This document shows, in pieces, positions 1 through 9,784 of a stretch of 64,000 bases of DNA. The DNA is taken from assembly GCF_018449525.1 (NCBI RefSeq), contig NZ_JAAVUS010000006.1:186001-250000 (forward strand), given 5' to 3'. How positions within the stretch are numbered: position 1 is the stretch's first letter; every line of letters starts with the position of its first letter. Below the pieces are notes generated by a model. The model was not told where the DNA came from. It saw only the letters and a list, made by a program, of their open reading frames with translations, and searched no databases. A program made the position numbers and the translations under genes. This DNA is from Bradyrhizobium sp. dw_78. Lineage in GTDB: Bacteria > Pseudomonadota > Alphaproteobacteria > Rhizobiales > Xanthobacteraceae.

Positions 1-489
1 AGCTCGCTGTTCGCGCAGCAGGGATGGCTCGGCGCGCCGCTGGCGGCGCTTGGCATCAAGGTCGCGTTCACGCCGATCGGGATTTTCATCGCCATGATCT
101 TCATCGGCATTCCTTTCGTGGTGCGGACGGTCCAGCCGGTGCTGATCGACCTCGATCCCGAAATCGAGGAGGCGGCGGCGAGCCTCGGCGCTAGCCGCTG
201 GCACACGGTGTTCCGGGTGATCCTGCCGAGCCTGATCCCGGCGCTGCTCACGGGCTTCGCACTGGCGTTTGCCCGCGCGATCGGCGAATACGGCTCGGTG
301 ATCTTCATTGCGGGCAATCTGCCGAACGTCTCGGAAATCGCCCCGCTGTTGATCGTGATCCGGCTGTCGGAATTCCGCTATGCGGATGCGACCGCGATCG
401 CCGTGGTGATGCTGGTGGCCTCGTTCCTGATCATCTTTGCGGTCAACCGGTTGCAGCGCTGGGCGCAAACCCGAATCCCCACGCATTGA
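1..489 (+). CDS. cysT: Sulfate/thiosulfate ABC transporter permease CysT, 3' part
   Basis: This is the last 162 codons of an inner-membrane permease that runs in from before the window. The reading frame is open from base 1. It carries the permease EAA-loop signature (EEAAASLGASRWHTVFRVIL, about residues 57-76 of the visible part), which docks on the ATPase, followed by the G-EYGSVIFIAGN stretch typical of CysT/CysU. With CysW and CysA, which follow at once on the same strand, it forms the channel for periplasmic sulfate or thiosulfate. The binding protein (Sbp or CysP) is presumably upstream, outside the window. The split from CysW rests on order and motifs. Confidence 0.93.
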   Translation, partial: SSLFAQQGWLGAPLAALGIKVAFTPIGIFIAMIFIGIPFVVRTVQPVLIDLDPEIEEAAASLGASRWHTVFRVILPSLIPALLTGFALAFARAIGEYGSVIFIAGNLPNVSEIAPLLIVIRLSEFRYADATAIAVVMLVASFLIIFAVNRLQRWAQTRIPTH

Positions 490-501
490 GAGCTGTCCCG
501 G

Positions 502-1360
502 ATGAGCCTGCAACAATTGACAGTGTCCGCGCCGCGGGTGGATTTGCGTACCGAGCCGAGACCGATGCGCATCGTCATCATCGCGACTGCGCTGATCTTT
601 CTCACCGTGTTCGTCGTGCTGCCGCTGGCGGTCGTGTTTGCACAGGCGTTCTCCAGGGGAGTCAGCGCCTATGTTGCGGCGCTGTCCGATCCGGAAGCAC
701 TGTCCGCGATCCGGCTGACGCTCCTGGTCGCGACGATATCGGTCGGTTCCAACCTGGTGTTCGGCGTGATGGCGGCCTGGGCGATCGCCAAATTCGACTT
801 TTCCGGCAAGACCTTCCTGATCACGCTGGTCGATCTGCCGTTCTCGGTGAGTCCGGTGATTTCGGGTCTTGTCTTCGTGCTGCTGTTTGGCGCGCAGGGC
901 TATTTCGGGCCGTGGCTGCAAGGCCACGACATTCACGTGTTGTTCGCGGTGCCCGGCATCACGCTGGCCACGATCTTCGTGACGTTTCCGTTCGTGGCGC
1001 GGGCGCTGATTCCGCTGATGCAGGAGCAGGGCACCCAGGAAGAGGAAGCCGCGATCTCGCTTGGCGCGTCCGGCCTGCAAACCTTCTTCCGCGTCACTCT
1101 GCCCAATATCAAATGGGGCCTGCTTTATGGCGTGCTGTTGTGCAATGCGCGGGCGATGGGCGAATTTGGCGCGGTATCCGTCGTTTCCGGCCATATTCGC
1201 GGCGAGACCAATACCATGCCGCTATTGGTCGAGATCCTCTATAACGAGTACCAGTTCGTATCGTCGTTCGCGATCGCCTCGCTGCTGGCCATGCTGGCTC
1301 TGGTGACGCTGGTGGCGAAGACCGTTCTGGAGCGGCGTCTGGACGAAGGACAGTTGCTGC

Positions 1361-1371
<11 letters not shown>
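502..1371 (+). CDS. cysW: Sulfate/thiosulfate ABC transporter permease CysW
   Basis: Second permease of the sulfate transporter, 289 aa, the usual family length. It has about six membrane segments, the first near residues 24-50. The cytoplasmic EAA loop reads [20 protein letters not shown] near residues 175-194, followed by the CysW-typical [20 protein letters not shown]. It starts 12 bp after the cysT stop and its end overlaps the cysA start by 11 bp, so the three genes are one translationally linked operon. The ATG at 502 is kept although the Shine-Dalgarno is weak, because coupling to cysT would explain that. Confidence 0.95.
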
Positions 1372-2413
<1,042 letters not shown>

Positions 2414-2418
2414 CCATT

Positions 2419-2536
2419 CGTCATTCCGCGATGCTCCGAAAGGACCAGGCCTCAGATGCGCAATTGCGTATCGGGGAATTTCGCGCCACAATTCCTAGAT
2501 TCCGGGTTCGATGCTCTGCATTGTCCCGGAATGACG
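2419..2536. repeat. Intergenic repeat, family C copy 1
   Basis: Spacer element between cysA and the CAP lipoprotein gene. It begins with CGTCATTCCGCG and ends with ATTCCGGGTTCGATGC followed by TCCCGGAATGACG, so the two ends form an inverted repeat (CGTCATTCC against GGAATGACG). Similar elements occur at 6761-6842 and 42943-43022. It is placed at a gene 3' end and has no coding capacity. Confidence 0.6.
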
Positions 2537-2615
2537 GCGGGGAGATCGGCCCCTCGCGTTCACTATTCAGCCATGGTTGGTATGCAACAACGGCCCGTCA
2601 ATTTGGGGCTGGTTC

Positions 2616-3119
2616 ATGCGGGCTGCGGCGGCGATTCTCGTAACTCTCTTGCTTGGCGGCTGTGCCGCGGACAACACCGTCACCGAACAGCCGGCGATGT
2701 ATGCCAATATGGCCGAGCCGGGCGCGAAGCTCGATGCGCAGGTGGCGGCGTCGATGATTTCGCAATACCGGCAGAATAACGGCCTCGGCGGCGTGACGAT
2801 CGATCCCGCGCTGATGCAGCTTGCGGAATCGCAATCACAGGCGATGGCGGCCAAGAACAAGATGGATCACGATGTCAGGGCACCGCTGTCCAAGCGGCTG
2901 GGCGAGGCCGGCTATCCGGCGACGCTTGCGGTCGAAAACATCTCGGCCGGCTACCACACCATGGCGGAGGCTTTCTCGGGCTGGCGCGATTCGCCGCCGC
3001 ACCGGGAAAACATGCTTAAAAACGGTGTCACAAAAATGGGCATTGCTGCCAGCTATGCTCCCAATACCAAATACAAGGTGTTCTGGACGCTCATTCTTGC
3101 ATCAACCGACCAGCGATGA
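2616..3119 (+). CDS. CAP-domain (SCP/PR-1-like) lipoprotein
   Basis: 167-aa secreted protein. The N-terminus is a lipoprotein signal ending in LLLGGC, with the lipidated Cys at residue 16; this is why ATG 2616 is preferred over the TTG at 2577, which would put a polar stretch in front of the signal. The mature part is a CAP domain: a first helix with LMQLAESQSQAMA, the putative metal-binding His in KMDHDV, the central ENISAGYHTMAEAF and the hallmark W-DSPPHRENML. CAP proteins in bacteria are mostly uncharacterised; envelope or lipid-binding roles are suggested for some. No clear operon partner. Confidence 0.85.
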   Translation: MRAAAAILVTLLLGGCAADNTVTEQPAMYANMAEPGAKLDAQVAASMISQYRQNNGLGGVTIDPALMQLAESQSQAMAAKNKMDHDVRAPLSKRLGEAGYPATLAVENISAGYHTMAEAFSGWRDSPPHRENMLKNGVTKMGIAASYAPNTKYKVFWTLILASTDQR

Positions 3120-3209
3120 CTTTCGCGTGATCCCCGTGATTTTTCACGGATTGACGCCGGCGAGAACTGTCGCCACGGTACGTTGTCTTTGGATATTTAA
3201 TCGGAAGTA

Positions 3210-4394
3210 ATGACGGATATTTCCGACCCAGCCCCGGCAAGGACGCCCGCCAAGGCGCGGCGTGTGCTTGTTCTGCAAGGCGGTGGCGCTCTCGGCTCCT
3301 ATCAGGCCGGCGCCTATCAGGCGCTGTCTCATTTTGATTTCGAGCCCGATTGGGTCGCCGGGATCTCGATCGGCGCCATCAACGCCGCGATCATCGCCGG
3401 CAATGCGCCGGAAAAACGCGTCGCGCGCCTGAAGGAATTCTGGGAACTGGTGTCGTCGCCGGTGCCCTGGAATCCGATCGTGAAAAGCGACCGCGGGCGC
3501 ACGGTCTTCAACGAGGCCAGCGCCGCCCTGATCGCAACCTTCGGGGTTCCCGGCTTCTTCACCCCGCGCATTCCGCCGGCGCCGCTGTGGCCGCAGGGCA
3601 GTTCGCAAGGCCTGAGCTATTACGATACCGCGCCGCTGAAAAAGACGCTGGAGCGCATGGTCGATTTCGACCGGATCAACGATCTCAAGACCCGGCTCAG
3701 CGTCGGCGCGGTCAGCGTTACGACGGGCAATTTCACCTATTTTGATAACATCGAGTTCAAGAAGATCGGCAAGAAGATCGGCCCGGAACACATCATGGCG
3801 TCCGGCGCGCTGCCGCCGGGCTTTCCCGCCATCGAGATCGAGGGCGAGCATTATTGGGACGGCGGCATCGCCTCCAACACGCCGCTCGACTATGTGCTGG
3901 ATGAAGAGACCAGCGAGGATCTCTTGATTTTCCAGGTCGACCTGTTCAGCGCGCGGGGGCCGTTGCCGACCTCGATACTGGAAGCGGCGGAGCGCGAAAA
4001 GGACATCCGCTTTTCCAGCCGCACGCGCATGAACACCGACAAGAACAAGCAGGTTCATAACGCCCGCAAGGCGTTGCGCGAGCTGATCGGCAAATTGCCG
4101 GAGGATCTGAAAAACGATCCGTCGGTGGTTTATCTGCGCGAAGCCGCCAAGGAAAACACCGTCACGGTGGTACATCTGATCTATCGCAGCAAGAATTACG
4201 AATCCTCTTCCAAGGATTATGATTTTTCCCATTTCGGAATGGTCGAGCATTGGGGCGCGGGCGTTCGCGACGTTCATTTGTCAATGCGTCATGAAGAATG
4301 GCTAGAACGGCCTCAAACCGGCGAAACCATGGTGACTTACGATCTGACGGGGGATGGTACCGTGAGCCCCGAAGACAAACAGGAGCGGAAATGA
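3210..4394 (+). CDS. Patatin-like phospholipase (DUF3734 type)
   Basis: 394-aa predicted serine acyl-hydrolase. It has the patatin signatures in order: oxyanion loop GGGALG (24-29), nucleophile elbow GISIG with Ser53, and the DGG of the Ser-Asp dyad near residue 217 (YWDGGIASNTPL). The long C-terminal half, rich in charged residues, resembles the DUF3734 extension found in rhizobial members. There is no signal peptide, so it is probably cytoplasmic or membrane-associated. Its stop overlaps the start of the next gene, 3-hydroxybutyrate dehydrogenase. This pairing suggests a role in lipid or polyhydroxybutyrate turnover, but that link is inference. Confidence 0.92.
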   Translation: MTDISDPAPARTPAKARRVLVLQGGGALGSYQAGAYQALSHFDFEPDWVAGISIGAINAAIIAGNAPEKRVARLKEFWELVSSPVPWNPIVKSDRGRTVFNEASAALIATFGVPGFFTPRIPPAPLWPQGSSQGLSYYDTAPLKKTLERMVDFDRINDLKTRLSVGAVSVTTGNFTYFDNIEFKKIGKKIGPEHIMASGALPPGFPAIEIEGEHYWDGGIASNTPLDYVLDEETSEDLLIFQVDLFSARGPLPTSILEAAEREKDIRFSSRTRMNTDKNKQVHNARKALRELIGKLPEDLKNDPSVVYLREAAKENTVTVVHLIYRSKNYESSSKDYDFSHFGMVEHWGAGVRDVHLSMRHEEWLERPQTGETMVTYDLTGDGTVSPEDKQERK

Positions 4395-5182
4395 TGGGTA
4401 CGTTGACAGGCAAGACTGCGGTGGTGACCGGTTCGACCAGCGGCATCGGGCTGGCTTATGCGCGCGCCTTTGCAGGCGCAGGCGCCAATATCGTCCTCAA
4501 CGGCATGGGCGTGCCCGCCGACATCGAGAAGGAACGCTCCGGCATCGAGACCGATTTCAAGGTCAAGGCGGTGCATTCGCCCGCCGACATGACCAAGCCG
4601 GCCGAGATCGCCGAAATGGTTGCGCTCGGCGAAAAGACCTTCGGCTCGGTCGATATTCTCGTCAACAATGCCGGCATCCAGTTCGTGTCGCCGATCGAGG
4701 AATTTCCGCCGGAGAAATGGGAAGCGATCATCGCGATCAACCTGTCGTCGGCGTTTTACGGCATCCGCGCCGCCGTGCCCGGCATGAAGAAGCGCGGCTG
4801 GGGCCGCATCATCAACACCGCATCGGCGCATTCGCTGGTGGCCTCGCCGTTCAAGTCGGCCTATGTGTCGGCCAAGCACGGCATCGCCGGATTGACCAAG
4901 ACGGTGGCGCTGGAAGTCGCGACCTTCAAGATCACCTGCAACTGCATCAGCCCGGGCTATGTCTGGACCCCGTTGGTCGAGCACCAGATCCCGGAAACCA
5001 TGAAGGCGCGCAACATGACCAAGGAACAGGTCATCAAGGACGTGCTGCTGGATGCGCAGCCGACCAAGGAATTCGTGACGTCCGAGCAGGTCGCCGCGCT
5101 GGCCCTGTTCCTGTGCGGCGACGACGCGGCGCAGATCACCGGCGCCAACCTGTCGATCGACGGCGGCTGGACTGCGGAGTAG
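4391..5182 (+). CDS. bdhA: 3-hydroxybutyrate dehydrogenase (SDR family)
   Basis: 263-aa short-chain dehydrogenase that would interconvert 3-hydroxybutyrate and acetoacetate with NAD, the step after polyhydroxybutyrate depolymerisation. Visible motifs: TGSTSGIG cofactor loop near residue 12, NNAGIQ, the catalytic Ser in NTASAHS, Y158 and K162 (YVSAKHG), and the C-terminal GANLSIDGGWTAE typical of this subfamily. ATG 4391 overlaps the patatin stop and is preceded by AGGAGCGG at 4381-4388; ATG 4394 is the alternative. Long Q-rich lid segment before the C-terminus fits the HBDH subfamily rather than FabG. Confidence 0.92.
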   Translation: MMGTLTGKTAVVTGSTSGIGLAYARAFAGAGANIVLNGMGVPADIEKERSGIETDFKVKAVHSPADMTKPAEIAEMVALGEKTFGSVDILVNNAGIQFVSPIEEFPPEKWEAIIAINLSSAFYGIRAAVPGMKKRGWGRIINTASAHSLVASPFKSAYVSAKHGIAGLTKTVALEVATFKITCNCISPGYVWTPLVEHQIPETMKARNMTKEQVIKDVLLDAQPTKEFVTSEQVAALALFLCGDDAAQITGANLSIDGGWTAE

Positions 5183-5191
5183 CCCGAACAT

Positions 5192-5281
5192 CGTCATGGC
5201 CGGGCTTGACCCGGCCATCCACGACTTCGTTTCTGCAGCAATTGGAAAATATGGATGCCCGGAATAAGTCCGGGCATGACG
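5192..5281. repeat. Paired inverted repeat, family A copy 1
   Basis: A ~90-bp composite element between two convergent genes. The left arm is GTCATGGCCGGGCTTGACCC plus GGCCATCC; the right arm is the related sequence in reverse orientation (ATGCCCGG, then CCGGGCATGAC). Each arm folds into a hairpin. The head-to-head arrangement with a ~30-bp middle resembles enterobacterial BIMEs. Other copies: 8520-8606, 16131-16222, 23963-24049, 31515-31606. Confidence 0.85.
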
Positions 5282-5290
5282 CTGCGAGGC

Positions 5291-6661
5291 TCAGTTCTTC
5301 CCGAACGCCAGCACGTGCAGCCCGAGCCGCTGCCGCACGATCCAGAACAGCATCATGGTCTCGAACGTCAGCGAGATCGAGGTCGCGGCTGCCGCGCCAT
5401 GACCGCCGAAACGCGGCACCAGCGCGACGCAGAGCGCGACATTCATGACGAAGGCCAGCGCATAGGCCAATGCGCAGATTTTCTGATGGCCGAGCATGTT
5501 CAACAGCCGCTCGACCGGGCCGATCGCGGAGCGGACCACCAGGCCGATGGCGGCGACGAACATGATGTCGTAGCCGCCGACGAATCGCGATCCGAACAAC
5601 CACAGCAGCGGTTTGCCCAGCGCCAGCAGCACGGCGGTCGCGGCCAATGACGGCCAGAACGTCCATTTGATCGCATACGCGACATAGGCGGACAGCCGTT
5701 CCTTGTCGCCGAGCGCGTGATATTCGGCGAAACGGTGCGCCGTCGTCGCCGACATCGCGTAGTGGATAAAGGACACCAGCGCCAGCGTCTTCACCACCGC
5801 GAAATAGACGCCGACTTCCTCCGGCGAGCGGAATTGCTGCAACACCAGCACGTCGGTGTAGGAGAGCAGCAGATAAAAGCTTTCCACCAGCAGGATCGGC
5901 AGCGAAATCGCGAGCCAGCCGCGTATATCATAGGCCTTCGGTCCCGGCTCGATATGGCGGCCGAGCCTGCGGTTCAGCACGATCATCTGCCCGATCATGG
6001 CGATCCACACCGCGGCGGCGCTGGCGAGCATCGCAACGGTGGCGCCGAGGTGGAAGCCGAGCGCGAAGGCGCCCGCGGTCAATCCGATGATCAGCGCCTG
6101 ACGGACGATGAATTGCGGCATCAGGCCGAGCCGCATCCAGTCGTGCGAGCGTGCGATGCCGTCCTGGGTATTGGCGACCACGAAGGCCGGCAGCGTCAGG
6201 CAGCCGACATAGAGCGGCACGATCTCACCGCCGCCGATCCACGGCGACAGGCTTTTCACGATTGCGGCCAGGAGGAGCGAGATGGCGCCCGATACGCAAA
6301 ACGTCATCCAGCGGCTGCCGGACAGGAAGCCGCGCAGCAGTGCATGCTGGCCGCCGGTGCGGTATTCCGGAATGATCTTTTGCGCCGACGCCGAGATGCC
6401 GAAATCCATCATGCTGCCGAGCAGCAGCACCCAGGTCCAGACATAGACATAGATGCCGTAGTCCGAACCGCCCATCCAGCGCGCGAGCAGGATCTGCGAC
6501 AGATAGGCAAGGCCGGCGCTCAGGACACGGATGATGAAGATGGTGCCGGCAAGCCGTTTCGTTACCGACGCTTCGCTCGACCCGTCGAGCAGGCCGCGCA
6601 GCAACGAACGCAGCCGCGCGATCGCGCCGGTCGGCAAAGTTGCTGCGGATTGCGCATCCAT
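5291..6661 (-). CDS. Polysaccharide flippase family protein (Wzx/MATE-like)
   Basis: 456-aa integral membrane protein with about 12-14 predicted membrane spans across its length. The N-terminal half carries LSAGLAYLSQILLARWMG and YGIYVYVWTWVLLLGSMMDF, typical of lipid-linked oligosaccharide flippases, and the C-terminus keeps PRFGGHGAAAATSISLTFE, the usual late helix. It probably moves a lipid-linked glycan unit across the inner membrane. No glycosyltransferase is adjacent, so the substrate cannot be inferred. A GTG one codon upstream (6664) is an equal start candidate; no convincing Shine-Dalgarno is seen for either. Confidence 0.85.
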   Translation of the reverse strand: MDAQSAATLPTGAIARLRSLLRGLLDGSSEASVTKRLAGTIFIIRVLSAGLAYLSQILLARWMGGSDYGIYVYVWTWVLLLGSMMDFGISASAQKIIPEYRTGGQHALLRGFLSGSRWMTFCVSGAISLLLAAIVKSLSPWIGGGEIVPLYVGCLTLPAFVVANTQDGIARSHDWMRLGLMPQFIVRQALIIGLTAGAFALGFHLGATVAMLASAAAVWIAMIGQMIVLNRRLGRHIEPGPKAYDIRGWLAISLPILLVESFYLLLSYTDVLVLQQFRSPEEVGVYFAVVKTLALVSFIHYAMSATTAHRFAEYHALGDKERLSAYVAYAIKWTFWPSLAATAVLLALGKPLLWLFGSRFVGGYDIMFVAAIGLVVRSAIGPVERLLNMLGHQKICALAYALAFVMNVALCVALVPRFGGHGAAAATSISLTFETMMLFWIVRQRLGLHVLAFGKN

Positions 6662-6760
6662 CACGTCGACAGAACAAATTCCGAAGAGCTGCCGCCGGAA
6701 GCGGCGACGGCCCGGCCTAGCAACGATTCCTTAAGATTCGGTTGGGTGCCTTCTCGCGCG

Positions 6761-6842
6761 GCGTTCCGGAGCAGCCCTGTAGGGCTGAACCCGGAACCTC
6801 TGGATTCCGGGTTCGATGCTGACGCATCGCCCCGGAATGACG
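6761..6842. repeat. Intergenic repeat, family C copy 2
   Basis: Lies in the spacer upstream of the flippase gene and downstream of the DsbD-like gene. It shares ATTCCGGGTTCGATGC and CCCGGAATGACG with the copies at 2419-2536 and 42943-43022 and contains the small hairpin AGCCCTGTAGGGCT. Confidence 0.6.
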
Positions 6843-6869
6843 ATAGAGGAGAGCCCATCTGGGATGGGC

Positions 6870-7712
6870 CTACTCCAGATTGATATTAAATTCGTAGGAA
6901 TGTTCGTCGCCGACCAGCGTCAGCTTGAGCGCCGCGCCGTCGGGATTCGTGCCCGGAGGCAGTCCGTCGAGCTCGAAGGAGAAACGTTTGATGCCGGGCG
7001 GGCCATGTTCGAGCAGTTTCGGGACCGGCAATCCCCATTCCGGCGTCGGTCCTTCGACGAACAGATTGACGTCCTTGGCGTCCGGCGGTGCGACCACGTC
7101 GACCAGTACGGCTGATTTTCCGTCGCGCTTGACGTCGCGGATGGTCAGCGGATTGGGATCGCCGACATTGGCAGGCTTCGGCACGGTGTCGAGGGCGGCG
7201 AACAGCGCATTGTCCTCGGTGCTCGCCACGCTGGTAAAGGGAAGTTCGGCATTGGCCTCGACGGGAATGCAGAGCTTCTCGCAGACCGCGTAATTGATGG
7301 CGGCGCGAAGCGTCACCGGCTTGTCGGTGTTTTTCGCGACGATCCGCAGCGGCAGCACGACCTGATTGTGATAGCCGAGCGAGTGACCGCCCGCGCCATC
7401 GTCGAACTTGGTCGGGGCCGGCCACAGAATGGTCACGGCTTCGATATTTTCGGACTTGGAAAAGTCGAAGCGCGGGGGTACGCCGGAATCGCCGGGAGTC
7501 CGCCAATAGGTTTTCCATCCCGGCTGAAGCTGGAAGGCGATGCCGCCGAGCAGCACCGAGCCGCTGCGCGAACCCGCCAGCAGACGAACCGCGGAATGTC
7601 CGTCGGCCTGCCACGGCGAGGCATCCTGGGCGTGTACCGCGATCGCCGGCAAAGACGCCAACAGCGTCGCGATGAAACCAAGTGCGGCGCGCCTGGGAAC
7701 TATGGTGATCAT
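6870..7712 (-). CDS. Periplasmic DsbD N-terminal-domain-like protein
   Basis: 280 aa with a signal peptide ending around AIAVHAQ (residue 29). The mature protein resembles the N-terminal (alpha) domain of the thiol:disulfide interchange protein DsbD, with the cysteine pair YAVCEKLCIP and the preceding strand region KPVTLRAAINY. The membrane and C-terminal thioredoxin domains of full DsbD are absent, so this is a stand-alone domain that probably exchanges electrons with another periplasmic partner. ATG 7712 was chosen because it directly precedes the signal peptide; the upstream part of the open frame is not signal-like. Divergent from yqgE, sharing a 133-bp promoter region. Confidence 0.82.
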   Translation of the reverse strand: MITIVPRRAALGFIATLLASLPAIAVHAQDASPWQADGHSAVRLLAGSRSGSVLLGGIAFQLQPGWKTYWRTPGDSGVPPRFDFSKSENIEAVTILWPAPTKFDDGAGGHSLGYHNQVVLPLRIVAKNTDKPVTLRAAINYAVCEKLCIPVEANAELPFTSVASTEDNALFAALDTVPKPANVGDPNPLTIRDVKRDGKSAVLVDVVAPPDAKDVNLFVEGPTPEWGLPVPKLLEHGPPGIKRFSFELDGLPPGTNPDGAALKLTLVGDEHSYEFNINLE

Positions 7713-7845
7713 GTGACATTCTCTAAAGGTCGATAGCGTCGCAGACCACTGAATTGCGTGTGATGTATGACTAAAGGCGGCCCAGTGCTTGATTGACAGC
7801 GCCGTCACCCAATATCAGGATATGAATCAGCAAGAGGGCCTTCGG

Positions 7846-8496
7846 ATGAATCCTGAAGGAAAAAGACCGAGGACGTCTGGCCGGAAGGTCGCCATCCGTG
7901 GCGAGAATCCGCCGGGTTGCGGCTATCTCGATGGCCAGCTTCTGATCGCCATGCCGGTCATGGACGATCCGCGTTTCGAGCGGTCGGTGATTTATCTCTG
8001 CGCCCATTCTTCCGAGGGCGCGATGGGCATCATCGTCAATCGCCCGGCCGGCAGCATCGATTTTCCCGGCCTGCTGGTGCAGCTCGACATCATCGACCAG
8101 GCCGACCAGATCACGCTGCCGGAAAACGCCGAGACCATGCGGGTGATGAAGGGGGGCCCGGTCGAGACCGGCCGCGGCTTCGTGCTGCATTCGAGCGATT
8201 TCTACATCGACGACGCGACGCTGAACATCGATGACGGAATCAGCCTGACCGCCACCGTGGATATTCTCAAGGCGATCGCAAAGGGCGTCGGGCCCAAGCA
8301 CGCGATCCTGGCGCTGGGTTATGCCGGCTGGGCGGCGGGGCAACTCGAAAATGAAATCCAGCACAATGGCTGGCTGCATTGCGACGCCGATCCTGACCTG
8401 ATCTTCGGCGGCGACATCGAGGAAAAATATATCCGGGCGCTGCGCAAGATCGGCGTCGATCCGGGCATGCTGTCCACCAATGCGGGGCACGCGTAG
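7846..8496 (+). CDS. yqgE: YqgE/AlgH family protein (UPF0301)
   Basis: 216-aa protein of the YqgE/AlgH family. The family signature is clear: [20 protein letters not shown] near residue 33, then [20 protein letters not shown] and the late block [16 protein letters not shown]. Function is not settled; AlgH was linked to alginate regulation in Pseudomonas, but most members are of unknown role. The start ATG 7846 has AGAGGG at 7833-7838 with 7-nt spacing; the upstream ATG 7822 and TTG 7789 have poorer sites and would add residues unusual for the family. Confidence 0.93.
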   Translation: MNPEGKRPRTSGRKVAIRGENPPGCGYLDGQLLIAMPVMDDPRFERSVIYLCAHSSEGAMGIIVNRPAGSIDFPGLLVQLDIIDQADQITLPENAETMRVMKGGPVETGRGFVLHSSDFYIDDATLNIDDGISLTATVDILKAIAKGVGPKHAILALGYAGWAAGQLENEIQHNGWLHCDADPDLIFGGDIEEKYIRALRKIGVDPGMLSTNAGHA

Positions 8497-8519
8497 CTTT
8501 CGGGCCACTTGGCTTTGCT

Positions 8520-8606
8520 CGTCATTGCCGGGCTTGACCCGGCAATCCATCCAATTCGAAAGATGCGTTTTTGAAGATGGATACGCAGGTCAAGCCCGCG
8601 TATGAC
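8520..8606. repeat. Paired inverted repeat, family A copy 2
   Basis: Left arm GTCATTGCCGGGCTTGACCC with GGCAATCC; right arm in reverse orientation ending in CAAGCCCGCGTATGAC. It sits immediately after yqgE and is followed by a family B element, so the 254-bp spacer between the convergent yqgE and dioxygenase genes is almost wholly repeat. Confidence 0.85.
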
Positions 8607-8633
8607 ATCGGACGTGTCGCCGCACCGTTCGTC

Positions 8634-8736
8634 TTAGAGCCTTATCGGTTCTGACTGAACAGAACCGGGCTCTCATATTTGTTTTGATGCGTTTTCTTCA
8701 CGCGAACCGGTGTCCACTTCGCTCGAAAACGCTATG
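8634..8736. repeat. Rhizobiales-type ~100-bp repeat, family B copy 1
   Basis: Begins TAGAGCC, contains the hairpin CGGTTCTG...CAGAACCG, then TTTTGATGCGTTTTCTTC, ACGCGAACCGG, and ends ACTTCGCTCGAAAACGCTAT. Three more copies lie at 31431-31511, 38036-38166 and 58804-58906. From memory this sequence is widespread in Bradyrhizobium and other Rhizobiales. No coding capacity. Confidence 0.8.
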
Positions 8737-8750
8737 GCCCGAGTCTATGT

Positions 8751-9638
8751 CTATTCCGCCGCCTGCTGCGCGACCGTCGGCGCGGTGCCGGCAACGGTCG
8801 CGCGGCGCATGTCGCGCGGTTGGGATTGGTCGTAGCGGCGGACGCGGTGCATGGTCTGGCGGTTGTCCCACATCACGAGGTCGTGCAGCGTCCATCGGTG
8901 GACATAGACGAATTCCGGCTGCGTGGCGTGTTCGGTCAGATCGCGTAGCAGCAGCCGCGCTTCCGGCATCGTCATCCCGATAATGCCGCCGGCATGCGAT
9001 GACAGATACAGCGACTTGCGGCCATGCACCGGATGGGTGCGGACCAGGCGTTGCAGCACCGGCTTGAAAAGCCGCTTCTCTTCCTCGCTGTAGTCGAGGA
9101 AGCCCAGCGATCCCCGTGAATATATCAGCGAGTGCTCGCAGATCAGCTCCTCGATCTCGCCCCTGGTTTCGTCGTCGAGCGCGTCATAGGCCGCGCGCAT
9201 GTCGGCGAATTCGGTGTTGCCGCCCTTGGGGTTCACGAGGCGCGCCGACAACAGCGAGAATTTTGCCGGAATCGGCCGGAACGAACTGTCGGAATGCCAC
9301 AGACAGTTGCCGAGATTGAACAGATGGGTGCGGTGGTCGCGGGGCAGCGGCCTGCCGTCCTTGCCGAGGTTGGAGACGTCATTGAGGCCGGAGGTGAGCC
9401 GGTAATCTTCCTTCCTGGTCACATTGCCGCCATGCGCATTTTCGCGCTCGCCGAAATGGCGCGCGAAAGCCAATTGCTGTTCGTCGGTGATGTCCTGGCC
9501 GTGGAAAATCAGCACGGCATATTGGTCCATGCCGGCTTCGATATCGGCGGCCTCCCGCGGCGTCAGCTTCTGCCGCAGATCGACGCCACTGACCTCGCCG
9601 ACGAAATGCGGATGAAGCTGGCGGATCGCGACAGGCAT
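8751..9638 (-). CDS. TfdA-like alpha-ketoglutarate-dependent dioxygenase
   Basis: 295-aa Fe(II)/2-oxoglutarate dioxygenase of the TauD/TfdA family. The facial triad is visible as H115 and D117 (LWHSDSSF) and H264 (QTMHRVRR), with basic residues for 2-oxoglutarate in the PRDMRRAT tail. The stretches GGNTEFADMRAAYDAL, EHATQPEFVYVHRW and HDLVMWDNR are very close to what I recall of 2,4-dichlorophenoxyacetate dioxygenase TfdA, so it may be of the chromosomal TfdA-alpha group of Bradyrhizobium. The natural substrate is unknown. ATG 9638 (MPVAIRQLHPHF) starts where the family starts. No chlorophenol-degradation genes are nearby. Confidence 0.88.
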   Translation of the reverse strand: MPVAIRQLHPHFVGEVSGVDLRQKLTPREAADIEAGMDQYAVLIFHGQDITDEQQLAFARHFGERENAHGGNVTRKEDYRLTSGLNDVSNLGKDGRPLPRDHRTHLFNLGNCLWHSDSSFRPIPAKFSLLSARLVNPKGGNTEFADMRAAYDALDDETRGEIEELICEHSLIYSRGSLGFLDYSEEEKRLFKPVLQRLVRTHPVHGRKSLYLSSHAGGIIGMTMPEARLLLRDLTEHATQPEFVYVHRWTLHDLVMWDNRQTMHRVRRYDQSQPRDMRRATVAGTAPTVAQQAAE

Positions 9639-9784
9639 GGCGTCTCTCCCGGCCGAGTCGGGCGGTTTGTTCCGCTCCGTTTCGTTAAAAGCTACTCTCC
9701 GGTTGAACGATGTCAACGCGCAACAAGCCCGCCGCGCGCGGAGATCTGTCGTTGCGGAAAACCGCGATCGCTTGAAAAAGCCGG

